The notes below the pieces were generated by a model, which saw only the letters and a program-made list of their open reading frames with translations, made no database searches and was not told where the DNA came from. The translations under genes were made by a program, and so were the position numbers. Positions 16,544 to 25,210 of a DNA stretch of 64,000 nt are shown one piece after another. Every line of letters begins with the position of its first letter. Positions within the stretch are counted from its first letter, which is position 1. Source of the DNA: DAORIO01 sp964384645 (GTDB lineage: Bacteria > Patescibacteriota > Minisyncoccia > Phycocordibacterales > UBA9973); assembly GCA_964384645.1 (NCBI GenBank), contig CAYLKL010000002.1, forward strand, positions 1-64,000, in the 5' to 3' direction.

Positions 16544-17935
16544 ATGAAAAATAAAATGAACAAAGGAATTATTACACAAATTATTGGACCAATTATTGAC
16601 GTCTCTTTTGAGAACGGATCATTGCCTGCAATTCGAAATGCTCTCACAGGGCAATTAAACAACGAAACTGTTGTGTTTGAGGTTGAACAACATATTGGTA
16701 TGAATGAAATACGAGCTATTGCTATGTCTTCAACTGACGGACTTGTTCGCGGCCAAGAGATACTAGATACAGGTAGTCCAATTTCTGTTCCGGTCGGAAA
16801 AGAAGTTTTAGGAAGACTTTTTGATGTTGTTGGAAATCCAATCGACAAAATGGACGCCCCAGACACGAAAGAAAGAATGCCTATTCACAGAGAAGCTCCT
16901 TCTTTTGAAGAACAAAGTACAAAAACAGAAATACTTGAAACGGGTATAAAAGTTATCGACCTCATATGTCCTTTCTTGAAGGGTGGAAAAATTGGTCTTT
17001 TTGGAGGAGCGGGAGTTGGAAAAACTGTTGTCATTCAAGAGCTTATAAATAATATTGCCAAAAACCATGGAGGATATTCTGTTTTTGCTGGTGTAGGTGA
17101 GAGAACTCGAGAAGGAAATGACTTGTATCGAGAAATGAAAGAAGCTGGGGTTTTGGATAAAACTGCTTTGGTTTTTGGTCAAATGAACGAACCACCAGGT
17201 GCTCGTGCTCGAGTTGCATTGACGGCTCTTACTATGGCAGAACACTTTCGAGATTCTGAAAACAAAGACATTTTGCTTTTCGTTGATAATATTTTTAGAT
17301 TTACTCAGGCTGGTTCTGAATTATCTGCACTTCTAGGAAGAATCCCTTCTGCTGTTGGATATCAACCAACTCTTGCAACTGAAATGGGGGCACTTCAGGA
17401 GAGAATTACTTCAACAAAAAATGGATCCATTACTTCCGTGCAAGCAGTCTACGTTCCGGCTGACGATTTTTCTGATCCTGCGCCTGCTACAACTTTCTCT
17501 CACTTGGATTCTACTGTTTCTCTTTCTCGATCACTTGCAGAGCTTGGTATTTATCCAGCCGTTGATCCACTAGATTCAACTTCTACAATTTTAGATCCAA
17601 AAATAGTAGGGCAAGAGCATTATGACGTAGCAAGAGGTGTACAAAAGATTTTGCAAAGATACAAAGAACTTCAAGATATTATTGCAATCTTGGGTATGGA
17701 TGAACTCTCTGACGACGACAAGCTTGCCGTAGCAAGAGCTCGAAAAATTCAAAAATTTTTGTCACAACCCTTCAACGTTGCCGAGCAGTTTACCGGGCAA
17801 AAAGGAGTATATGTATCAATTAAAGATACAGTACGAAGTTTTAAAGAAATTTTAGAAGGGAAGCACGATGCAGTTCCTGAATCAAATTTTTATCTAAAAG
17901 GCGCAATTCAAGATATATATAAAGACGAAAAATAA
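16544..17935 (+). CDS. atpD: ATP synthase subunit beta
   Basis: 463 residues. Walker A GGAGVGKTVVIQELINN (about residue 155), GERTREGNDLYREMKEAG and the Walker B LLFVDNIFRFTQAGSE are all present. It is the catalytic subunit. A second in-frame ATG four codons downstream (16556) gives MNKGIITQIIGP, closer to the family start, and may be the true one. Confidence 0.98.
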   Translation: MKNKMNKGIITQIIGPIIDVSFENGSLPAIRNALTGQLNNETVVFEVEQHIGMNEIRAIAMSSTDGLVRGQEILDTGSPISVPVGKEVLGRLFDVVGNPIDKMDAPDTKERMPIHREAPSFEEQSTKTEILETGIKVIDLICPFLKGGKIGLFGGAGVGKTVVIQELINNIAKNHGGYSVFAGVGERTREGNDLYREMKEAGVLDKTALVFGQMNEPPGARARVALTALTMAEHFRDSENKDILLFVDNIFRFTQAGSELSALLGRIPSAVGYQPTLATEMGALQERITSTKNGSITSVQAVYVPADDFSDPAPATTFSHLDSTVSLSRSLAELGIYPAVDPLDSTSTILDPKIVGQEHYDVARGVQKILQRYKELQDIIAILGMDELSDDDKLAVARARKIQKFLSQPFNVAEQFTGQKGVYVSIKDTVRSFKEILEGKHDAVPESNFYLKGAIQDIYKDEK

Positions 17936-18352
17936 ATGATGAAAAAGCTTCACTTAAAAGTACTAACTATAGAAAAAACTGTTTACGATGATTTTGTTGA
18001 TGAAATAAAGATCCCGACTCTTTCGGGTGAAATTGGTATTCACGGAAATCACACACCAATGGTTAGCATTATTAAGGTTGGTGAGATGGTTATTAAAAAA
18101 GATTCAAACGATATACCTCTTTTTATTCAAGGTGGAGTAATTGAAGTTCGCCCTGGAAGTGAAGCTGTTATTTTGGCCGACGAAGTAGAGCATTTGAAAG
18201 ACATAAAAATAGATGAAGTAGAGAAAGCTTACGCTCGAGCAAAAATAGCTATGGAAAACCAAACAAAAGAGCTGGATGTAGATTTCGCACAACTAGAAGT
18301 TACTCTTAGTCGAGAATTGGCTAGACTAAAAGCCGCCCAAAAGTGGAGATAA
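17936..18352 (+). CDS. atpC: ATP synthase subunit epsilon
   Basis: 138 residues: beta-barrel domain (LSGEIGIHGNHTPMVSIIKVGE) and C-terminal helices. The start codon directly abuts the atpD stop. It is the last gene of the operon, followed by a strong terminator. Confidence 0.95.
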   Translation: MMKKLHLKVLTIEKTVYDDFVDEIKIPTLSGEIGIHGNHTPMVSIIKVGEMVIKKDSNDIPLFIQGGVIEVRPGSEAVILADEVEHLKDIKIDEVEKAYARAKIAMENQTKELDVDFAQLEVTLSRELARLKAAQKWR

Positions 18353-18361
18353 CTCGTAAAT

Positions 18362-18392
18362 AAAAAAGCGCTTTCTTTTGAAAGCGCTTTTA
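18362..18392 (+). terminator. Terminator of the atp operon (bidirectional)
   Basis: Stem AAAAGCGCTTTC with its complement, A-rich on the left and T-rich on the right, so it can also end the convergent gene at 18406. Confidence 0.9.
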
Positions 18393-18405
18393 CTAAAAAC
18401 TAAGT

Positions 18406-19197
18406 TTAAATTTTCACACCATATCGTTTTGCGATGACAGGAATATGGCTTTTGTATACACTGACAACCTTTGCCAAATGTTGGATATATTTTTTCTGGT
18501 TTGAAGCCAGCTGTTTGTCTGTTAACGGCTCAACAGTGCCTTCAGATATTTGCTTCGCCAGATTTTGATGCATCATTTTGATTTGAACATCATTTTTTCC
18601 TTCTTTGAGCATTTTTCGTATTTTGTAGAAATCAGAACGTTTGAAGATATCATCCTGGTTGAATGTTTGGAAGAAGTGCCCATGACAAAAGCGTGCATTT
18701 TCCAACTTATTATTTGTAATACAACGTGTTGGCCCGCTCAAATTAGGGCATAAAATTTTACCTGAAACCCAGTCGTATTTCGTAGCTTTTTTAAAACCTT
18801 CTTTTCCAGAAACGTAAATCATGACTTCGTCGCCAATGCTGAAGTAATTCGGGTCGCGTAATTCTGGTAAAACAAAACTTCTCTTTTTTGTTTCAAAACG
18901 AAGCCTTTTGAGTAGTTCAATTAAAGCGCTCATGTTTCGCCTTTTTAAAATATTTTCCGCGTTTCGGGCTTTAGCTTCGTCGATCAGAAGTTGCGATTTT
19001 GTCTTATTTGTTTCTTTGATATCCCAATTGATATCAGTAATGTCTTTATTTACCTCTTTAAGTTGCCCAGAGGCTGAAGACATAATTGCTTTGATATTAT
19101 CAATACCTAGTGTTTTACTAACAACTTCTAGGCGCATTTGGGGTATAGAGAAAACGACAGTTGCGTAATCCCATAAAGCTTTATCGGTTTTAGTCAT
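18406..19197 (-). CDS. Protein of unknown function with coiled coil and Cys/His patch
   Basis: 263 residues, not recognised. A helical N-terminal half with coiled-coil character (about residues 45-100) is followed by a beta-rich part containing CPNLSGPTRCITNNKLENAR and FCHGHFF, whose two cysteines plus Cys-His-His could bind a metal, then a basic helical C-terminus. Cytoplasmic. Convergent with the atp operon. Confidence 0.6.
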   Translation of the reverse strand: MTKTDKALWDYATVVFSIPQMRLEVVSKTLGIDNIKAIMSSASGQLKEVNKDITDINWDIKETNKTKSQLLIDEAKARNAENILKRRNMSALIELLKRLRFETKKRSFVLPELRDPNYFSIGDEVMIYVSGKEGFKKATKYDWVSGKILCPNLSGPTRCITNNKLENARFCHGHFFQTFNQDDIFKRSDFYKIRKMLKEGKNDVQIKMMHQNLAKQISEGTVEPLTDKQLASNQKKYIQHLAKVVSVYKSHIPVIAKRYGVKI

Positions 19198-19363
19198 CTT
19201 GTATTTGTTTTTAAATGAATGATTTTATATTTTGTATAAAATACCATAAAAAACAAAAAGAGTCAAAATTAAGATTAAACCCATTTTTTAGCTTTGCCGT
19301 TTATAAAATATAAAGTATAGTACAAGAAAAGTTCATCAAATATAAAACTTAAATTACATATCT

Positions 19364-19780
19364 ATGTCTGACAAAATGCTAATTATTACGGTACTAGTAG
19401 CAATAGCGCTTATTTTCTACTCTGTGTTCTGGATTGTAACCTTTATTCAAACAACAAAACAAAAAAGAAGGGCAAAAAAAGAACGTTGGGGAGAATTTAT
19501 TGAGCCAGAATCTGGGATAAGTTGGGATTTAAGCCGGGTTGTGGTTACTTGGGGTGTTCGAAATGATAGTTTGCCGTATCTTGAAAGTTGGGGATTCAAA
19601 TTTTTGGGATACGTAGATGAAGTTATGTTACGGGTAGAACCACCAAAAGATTGGAAAAAAATACCAAACGGAAGATTTTGGGAATCAATACTCGATGAGA
19701 ATAAGAAAATAATATTTAACCATTTATGCAAAAATAACCCCGAGAATCGAGCGGGCAATAGGGCAGAGATTCGGGTCTAA
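19364..19780 (+). CDS. Membrane-anchored protein of unknown function
   Basis: 138 residues. One N-terminal membrane helix (ITVLVAIALIFYSVFWIVTF), a short basic stretch (KQKRRAKKERW), then a soluble domain of about 90 residues rich in tryptophan. Not recognised. It is a single-gene unit with its own terminator. Confidence 0.6.
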   Translation: MSDKMLIITVLVAIALIFYSVFWIVTFIQTTKQKRRAKKERWGEFIEPESGISWDLSRVVVTWGVRNDSLPYLESWGFKFLGYVDEVMLRVEPPKDWKKIPNGRFWESILDENKKIIFNHLCKNNPENRAGNRAEIRV

Positions 19781-19785
19781 TTTTA

Positions 19786-19817
19786 AAAGCTTTTCGTTTT
19801 ATGAACGAAAAGCTTTT
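19786..19817 (+). terminator. Terminator after the gene at 19364
   Basis: Stem AAAGCTTTTCGTT with its complement, then T-run. Confidence 0.88.
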
Positions 19818-19869
19818 TTATTTATCGTGAGTGTAGGTGAGGACAATCAATAATAAATTATAGTAAAAA

Positions 19870-19898
19870 TTGACTTCGTACGAGCGTACGAATATACT
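19870..19898 (+). promoter_or_regulatory. Promoter with built-in LexA-type operator
   Basis: TTGACT (19870-19875), 17-base spacer and TATACT (19893-19898). The spacer is filled by the inverted repeat TTCGTACG-AG-CGTACGAA (19875-19892). A repressor bound there would block RNA polymerase, which fits autoregulation by the gene product. The -10 box ends 6 bases before the GTG start, so the mRNA is probably leaderless. Confidence 0.8.
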
Positions 19899-19904
19899 TG
19901 TTAT

Positions 19905-20465
19905 GTGGAATCAAAAAAACAAAAAATAAGAGTCTTTTACAGCGCTCACAAAAGATTGCCGACTTATAGTGAAATGCAGAAACTTTTAGGCTACGCCTCA
20001 AAAGGTGGAGTCTTATATTTTGTTAAACAGCTATTAAATGATAAATTTTTAGACCGTAATTTGGGCAAGATCGTGAGAGGAAATAATTTTTTCAATATTA
20101 AACTTCTGGGAATAGTTGAAGCTGGTTTTCCAACTATTGCCGAAGAAGATGCCTCAAATTTTCTCTCACTCGACGAACTTCTGATAGACAACAAAGAGGC
20201 CACATATATGTTATCAGTCAAAGGTGACTCGATGAAAGACGCCGGTATTTTAGACGGTGACATGGTTCTTATTGATCGGACTAAAAATGCAAAACCTGGA
20301 ATGATAATAGTTGCCGAAATTGATGGAGACTATACTTTGAAATATTTACGAAAAGATGGATCTCAGTTTTTTCTTGAACCAGCAAATAGAGCCTTCAAGC
20401 CAATATATCCCAAAAATGAATTACGTATTCAAGGAGTCGTAACTTCTGTTATAAGAAAATATTAG
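19905..20465 (+). CDS. lexA: LexA-type SOS repressor (self-cleaving)
   Basis: 186 residues from a GTG start. An N-terminal winged-helix part (LPTYSEMQKLLGYASKGGVL) is followed by the S24 autoprotease domain: cleavage site EAG in GIVEAGFP (about residue 70), catalytic serine in KGDSMKDAGI and catalytic lysine in YTLKYL. On DNA damage RecA filaments would stimulate self-cleavage and derepress the operon. It is the first gene of a two-gene unit with the Y-family polymerase, 7 bases apart, and the operator lies in its own promoter. The symbol is used for the family; UmuD is excluded because the DNA-binding domain is present. Confidence 0.85.
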   Translation: MESKKQKIRVFYSAHKRLPTYSEMQKLLGYASKGGVLYFVKQLLNDKFLDRNLGKIVRGNNFFNIKLLGIVEAGFPTIAEEDASNFLSLDELLIDNKEATYMLSVKGDSMKDAGILDGDMVLIDRTKNAKPGMIIVAEIDGDYTLKYLRKDGSQFFLEPANRAFKPIYPKNELRIQGVVTSVIRKY

Positions 20466-20472
20466 AAGATAT

Positions 20473-21759
20473 ATGAAATCTTCTTTTTTACCAAAAGCTA
20501 TTCTTCACATGGACGCGGATTCTTTTTTTGCTTCAGTGGAAATATCCAAAAATCCAAAACTAAGAGGTCACCCTGTTGTGACAGGGCAAGAGCGCGGTAT
20601 TGCCACTTCGATGTCTCCCGAGGCTAAAAAGATCGGTATTACCCGCGGTATGCCCGTATTTATGATAAGGAAAGAGTTTCCTCAAGCAGTCGTTGTTCAT
20701 TCGGACTACGAGGCTTACGCTATGTATTCCAAGCGTATGTTTGAAGTAGTAAGACGGTACACCGATATCGTCGAAGAATACAGTATCGATGAATGTTTTG
20801 CAGATATAACAGAATATGCAATTACAAATAAAATCTCTTATGATGAAATACTTCGCAATATTCAAGACGAAATAGAGCGCGAGCTTCATATCTCTGTGTC
20901 ACTTGGCTGTGGACCAACCAAAGTCCTTGCTAAAGTCGGGTCCAAATGGAACAAGCCTCACGGAGTAACAGTTATTTCCAAAGATAAAATCCCAGAGTTT
21001 CTATCCAAAGTTCCAATTGGTAATATTTGGGGGATTGGTCGGAGTTCTACAAAAATGCTTCTTCAAAAAAGAATTAATACCGCCTTAGACTTTGCTTTGT
21101 TTCCAAAAGAAAGGCTCGGTGTGTTTGTGAGACCTCTAATAGATATTTGGAATGAATTAAACGGACGAGAAGTTCTTTTGATTAATAGCGATGCAGAAAA
21201 ACCAAAATCAATTGCCCGAACACTTAGTTTTAATCCTTACAAAACAAAAAAGTCTGAACTATTCACCGAGCTAGTCAGGCATACTGAAAATGCCTGCATT
21301 AAAGCGCGCAGTCACGCACTAGCTGTGAGTCATATAACTTGGTTTATCAAAACTTCAGAGTATCGTTACCAAAGTTTTGATATTACCCTCGAAAGACCTA
21401 CAAATACTCCGTCTCTCATAGTAGACAAAATCTGGGATCAATTAAAAGACCACCAAACGACAGGACACAAATACAAAACCACAGGAGTTGTCTTTTCTTC
21501 TCTTTGTGAAGAAAATTCTATTCAAAATGATTTGTTTAATTTTCATGGGGAAGTAAAGAAAGCAGAAAAGATTTTTTCCGTGATCGATACTCTGGCTCAA
21601 AAGTACGGCAGACACATGGTTCATTTAGCTTCTAGTCTAAAGCCACACACAAGTGATAAGAAAAATTTTACCGAAGAGCGAATACAATTGAATTTTTTTA
21701 ATAACATAAAAAAGACTGGCAAGAAACTTTCTATACCGTATTTAGGGGAGACGAGGTGA
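20473..21759 (+). CDS. dinB: Y-family translesion DNA polymerase (DinB/UmuC type)
   Basis: 428 residues. Catalytic carboxylates are in HMDADSFFASVEI (residues 12-24) and EYSIDECFADIT. The helix-hairpin-helix region KVPIGNIWGIGRSSTKMLLQ and a little-finger domain follow. The C-terminal extension (AQKYGRHMVHLASSL) is of the kind seen in UmuC-like proteins. It copies past damaged bases with low fidelity. It is one of very few genes here ending in TGA; reading through would add only three residues before TAG. Confidence 0.9.
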   Translation: MKSSFLPKAILHMDADSFFASVEISKNPKLRGHPVVTGQERGIATSMSPEAKKIGITRGMPVFMIRKEFPQAVVVHSDYEAYAMYSKRMFEVVRRYTDIVEEYSIDECFADITEYAITNKISYDEILRNIQDEIERELHISVSLGCGPTKVLAKVGSKWNKPHGVTVISKDKIPEFLSKVPIGNIWGIGRSSTKMLLQKRINTALDFALFPKERLGVFVRPLIDIWNELNGREVLLINSDAEKPKSIARTLSFNPYKTKKSELFTELVRHTENACIKARSHALAVSHITWFIKTSEYRYQSFDITLERPTNTPSLIVDKIWDQLKDHQTTGHKYKTTGVVFSSLCEENSIQNDLFNFHGEVKKAEKIFSVIDTLAQKYGRHMVHLASSLKPHTSDKKNFTEERIQLNFFNNIKKTGKKLSIPYLGETR

Positions 21760-21935
21760 GCCTGCATATAGAGCATTAGAACCATCCTAATAACAAATTA
21801 TTATGATAAGCCTTTTAATATACCTAATATAAACCCGGATTGATAAATTTAGAACTTCTTAGTAATTAAATCATCTTATCCATTAAAACAAATTCATATC
21901 CACCTGTATGGTTTGGCAAAACAGTTCTTATCTTA

Positions 21936-23216
21936 TTATTGTTTTGCAGGATATTCATCTTCGTGAACTTCCACCTGAGATGGATTGACCAAAATACCTA
22001 ACTCCTTTTGAATCCTTTCTGCATCCTCTTTAAACTTTTCAGTCACTGTAGGTATGTCCATAAGGCAATAATCATATGCACTTATTCGCCTTATCTTTTT
22101 ACCAGTGGCAACACCAATAACCTTACTCTTTCCAAACTTTATTCTACAAACCATACAAAACGCTGTAAGCATACTGATACGGTCTTTTCTATTACTTTGT
22201 TGAGCATCCATAAAGAGAAAGCAATAAGTAACATCGTCATCTGGCATTACGCGTCGATACAGGGTATATTTGTCGCTTTCGTGTGAAATCTTATAGGCAT
22301 CATAAAAAGCCTGAGCAAGTATTCTTCTTTTAAATCTGTCTGGTCGAGCCAGTTCACGAGCTACTCGTTCATATTTTTCTGAACCCTCGTGGGCTCTATT
22401 AATCAAGTTATACCAGCCATAACTAATTCGGTCAGCTTCTTTTTTCCTAAGATAATCATCTCGCTTGCTGAAATGCTCCCAAGCTCCACCATTCAAGAAA
22501 AGCATATCCGCTTTCTCATACTTTTTGAAACTTCTTTCTTCCATCAGCCAGTAAGCCATAAAGTCTTCTTCACCACCTGTGATGACTACACTTGTCTTGG
22601 TCTTAGTGTAAAAATCTTTCTTTGCCTTTAGATATGTAGTGAAATCGCCAATGGTATCGAGCTCTGCCAACATAATTTCCAGAGTCCTTCCTGAAAGAAC
22701 ATTTATGTACATTCCTTTGTAATTTTCTGTTGGAATATAAGACCATTCTCCCTCGCCAATAAGAGCAGATATATAATAAGTTTGTTTTATGGTCGATGGG
22801 TCAAATTTCTCTTTAATTCTTCGAGCATTCTCCAATTCGATAGGTCTCTTTAAGTCAAAAAGACTGCGTTTTGCACCATATAATTGGCTAAGATTTTTCT
22901 CCTTCTCACCAGTTTTATAGTGACCATTTTCATCCAACTTTAAATTCTTTATCTGCCAGACAATTGCGATATCATCAAAAACTACCAAAAGGTCACAAAG
23001 TTCTTTCCCGTCTGGTAATTTAGGATTCAAAAAGCACCAATCTGTAAAAAAGGTTTTTTCGGCAAGTCCGTGAAGTACTTGTTCAGCATTTTTGCCCTTA
23101 AGTTGAAAGTAATGAGGTGAATAGTCTCCCTGGGGTTCATCTATCTTATTCAAACAACATTTTTTATATTTTTTACCACTGCCACAAGGGCACGTTTCGT
23201 TTCGACCTGTTCCCAT
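21936..23216 (-). CDS. SEC-C zinc-finger protein with possible nuclease-like domain
   Basis: 426 residues. The N-terminus is a SEC-C zinc motif, ETCPCGSGKKYKKCC, of the type found in SecA and in many nucleic-acid or ribosome-linked proteins. Around residues 65-95, ELCDLLVVFDDIAIVWQIKN has the D...xK layout of PD-(D/E)XK/NERD-like nucleases, but this is only a resemblance. The rest is helical and unrecognised. It lies next to a trypsin-like protease and the accessory island, so a defence or stress role is possible but unproven. Confidence 0.6.
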   Translation of the reverse strand: MGTGRNETCPCGSGKKYKKCCLNKIDEPQGDYSPHYFQLKGKNAEQVLHGLAEKTFFTDWCFLNPKLPDGKELCDLLVVFDDIAIVWQIKNLKLDENGHYKTGEKEKNLSQLYGAKRSLFDLKRPIELENARRIKEKFDPSTIKQTYYISALIGEGEWSYIPTENYKGMYINVLSGRTLEIMLAELDTIGDFTTYLKAKKDFYTKTKTSVVITGGEEDFMAYWLMEERSFKKYEKADMLFLNGGAWEHFSKRDDYLRKKEADRISYGWYNLINRAHEGSEKYERVARELARPDRFKRRILAQAFYDAYKISHESDKYTLYRRVMPDDDVTYCFLFMDAQQSNRKDRISMLTAFCMVCRIKFGKSKVIGVATGKKIRRISAYDYCLMDIPTVTEKFKEDAERIQKELGILVNPSQVEVHEDEYPAKQ

Positions 23217-23314
23217 AAGTGTAATTGTATCTTCATCAATCTATTTTTACAAAAAAGTGTTCATGAAAAATGAGTATCATAGCAAAATCCCCCTAGATGA
23301 AGTTTGTTTGAAAA

Positions 23315-23917
23315 TTAAATCTCATCATAAATTGCCGAAATACTATTTGCGTAAAAAATTCCTGAGTTTTCACCCAAATTTACTGAATCACCTAAAAAAC
23401 CGCTAACTACTCCAATTAATTTAATTATATTACCTGGTCTCATAACGACAACCGGGCCACCAGAAAATCCTCTATTATTATGCCCATCCAAATAAATTTG
23501 TTTTTTATTAATTGAAGATATGATACATTTCTTCACAAAAGGAAAAGGGTATTTATTATTAATTTCTCCTGAATCAGTAAATAAACCATAAGGAAAACCC
23601 AAAAAATAAGCATCTTCTGCAAATTGTACCCCATGCATACCTATCTCAATAGGGTGAATGGGTGTAATTTTTTTATCACCTATATCAAAGGCAATGATAT
23701 CTAATTCATTATTACCAGAAAAGATTGGAGTGACTTGTAATTTTTTCCATGAACCATCATTAAATACTTCAATTTCATCAGTTTTTATTAGTCCAGGAAA
23801 AACATGTTTAGCAGATATTAAATATTGCTTACCTTCTTTTTCAAGTGTAAAGCCCGTACCAACTCCATTCTTAAATTTTACGAAAAGCACTCGTTGAATT
23901 ATGTTTGTAGTTAACAT
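23315..23917 (-). CDS. Trypsin-like serine protease
   Basis: 200 residues from the ATG at 23917 (the frame is open from a TTG at 23986, which would add a hydrophobic stretch). The chymotrypsin-fold triad is visible: histidine in ISAKHVF, aspartate in ELDIIAFD and serine in NNRGFSGGPVVV. With the ATG start there is no signal peptide, so it may act in the cytoplasm. The upstream TTG start would provide a membrane anchor (LLAILLIYHL). Single-gene unit on the minus strand. Confidence 0.78.
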   Translation of the reverse strand: MLTTNIIQRVLFVKFKNGVGTGFTLEKEGKQYLISAKHVFPGLIKTDEIEVFNDGSWKKLQVTPIFSGNNELDIIAFDIGDKKITPIHPIEIGMHGVQFAEDAYFLGFPYGLFTDSGEINNKYPFPFVKKCIISSINKKQIYLDGHNNRGFSGGPVVVMRPGNIIKLIGVVSGFLGDSVNLGENSGIFYANSISAIYDEI

Positions 23918-24002
23918 TTTATTATTCACTAATTGCTTAATAATATCGCTCAAGTGGTAAATAAGCAAAATAGCCAAAAGTGGCAAAAAGGCTCTCCTAA
24001 GG

Positions 24003-24250
24003 TGACCCTACAGAGACCGCTTCGCTTATCGAATCTTACAGATTCTGTACAGGCCTCATATGTTCTCATTTTACCACGTAAAATTGTGAGCATACACTCG
24101 ACCTTTTTGATTCTCTGCCACAAGCAAAGCAGTTTGCTTGTTTATGGTCACGCAAAAAAAAGGCCACATTTCTGTGGATCTTTTTTCTACGCGTGAGCCC
24201 CCATTGCGTGGCTCTCAGAACTATCAAAAGACAAGAAGTGGGATTAAAGA
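24003..24250. repeat. tRNA-Glu-imitating structured repeat (element R1)
   Basis: It starts with TGACCCTACAGAGA, identical to the tRNA-Glu 3' end as read on the plus strand at 34137. In order follow: CCGCTTCG; hairpin GAATC/GATTC with loop TTACA (24031-24045); a second hairpin (about 24065-24090); sense T-arm end GATTCTCTG; an 8-bp hairpin with loop GCAG (24121-24140); GGTCAC; a long hairpin with TTTC loop (24146-24199); then CCATTGCGTGGCTCTCAGAACT split over 24201-24222 and AGAAGTGGGATT. The outer pairs GTGACC/GGTCAC and CAGAGA/TCTCTG close the structure. No protein is encoded. Confidence 0.75.
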
Positions 24251-24299
24251 GCTGGATTTGATAGTTAGATAAATTATTACATTTTCTGCCTATAATAAC

Positions 24300-24328
24300 T
24301 TGACTTTATCAAGCTTTCGTGATATCAT
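24300..24328 (+). promoter_or_regulatory. Promoter of the small membrane protein genes at 24462 and 24655
   Basis: TTGACT (24300-24305), 17-base spacer, TATCAT (24323-24328). The leader of about 130 bases contains a hairpin GTGGTTT/AAACCGC and a second long-range pairing GAGAATAAT/ATTATTCT. Confidence 0.6.
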
Positions 24329-24461
24329 ATAGATGTGGTTTTCAAACCGCACTTGTTCTTTCAAATAGATTATAAGGGTTAGGTTGAGAGAATAATTTTG
24401 TAAATCAGTCATTGGTTTTCAGGATTATTCTTTCAATCATTAGCTAAAAAAATATAGACGA

Positions 24462-24584
24462 ATGCAAACATTTCTTCAGTTCTGGGGTGCATACTCAATA
24501 TGTTGCGCCATCGGGTATATGCTACTGGTTCCGCCCGATCATTCAGAAAAAGAACCCCAGCACAAACCAAAAGAAATGCATTGA
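24462..24584 (+). CDS. Small single-pass membrane peptide (40 residues)
   Basis: ATG to TGA frame: MQTFLQFWGAYSICCAIGYM, then LLVPPDHS and a short charged tail. One membrane helix is likely. It lies between a good promoter and the next gene, but no relative is recognised and translation is not proven. Confidence 0.4.
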   Translation: MQTFLQFWGAYSICCAIGYMLLVPPDHSEKEPQHKPKEMH

Positions 24585-24654
24585 CTATTTGTTCTATGCT
24601 TCTCTTTTAGTTTTCTCAACAATCAAATTGTTTAACTCTTAAAATCAAAAAATA

Positions 24655-25089
24655 ATGAAAAATCTATCACAGATCAGGCAAGAAATTATTAACAATATAG
24701 CCTACAGAAAAGCCGTATTGGAATACAAAGATCGAGCTTTAATATTCCGTACGTCAATCGTTATAGGAATATTCCTAATCCCCGTAGGACTTGTTTATCC
24801 TTTAGAATTTTGTATTAAAAATAGTTGTTGCAATATTCTTCCTCTACTTGGAGGACTTATAGTTATGCTTATGGTATTTTACAGCCTACATTACTCTAAA
24901 AAAAGAATAAAATTTCTAGAAGATTATAAATCTTCACCGAATGAGGAAGAGGTAAACAAGGAATATCTTGATCAGGTAAATAAACTCCGAGCTGAAACTA
25001 TAAATAAAATTATGGAGACAAAAAAAGAGCTCGATAGTTATGGAGAAGATTTGAAACTTTACCAGGATATAATTGAACGAAGTAACTAA
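24655..25089 (+). CDS. Two-helix membrane protein with coiled-coil tail
   Basis: 144 residues. Two membrane helices (about 32-50 and 61-79) are followed by a charged coiled coil (residues 95-143). Not recognised. It forms the cargo between the structured repeats R1 and R2 and ends at a terminator. Confidence 0.6.
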   Translation: MKNLSQIRQEIINNIAYRKAVLEYKDRALIFRTSIVIGIFLIPVGLVYPLEFCIKNSCCNILPLLGGLIVMLMVFYSLHYSKKRIKFLEDYKSSPNEEEVNKEYLDQVNKLRAETINKIMETKKELDSYGEDLKLYQDIIERSN

Positions 25090-25113
25090 TCCTATTTTGG
25101 ATAAAAATTGCGT

Positions 25114-25146
25114 AACCACCACTTAATTGAGGTGGTTATTTTTTAT
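25114..25146 (+). terminator. Terminator after the gene at 24655
   Basis: AACCACC / GGTGGTT stem with a 10-base loop, then ATTTTTT. Confidence 0.8.
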
Positions 25147-25210
25147 CAAAAAATTCTGATCTCTGAAGAGTGTGCAAAAAGTAGATTAATTAATAAGAAT
25201 TAAAACGCTT

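Noticed and set aside
24146..24199. Ordinary Rho-independent terminator
   Set aside because: The hairpin resembles one, but there is no gene ending just before it on either strand and its counterpart in R2 covaries as part of a larger structure.
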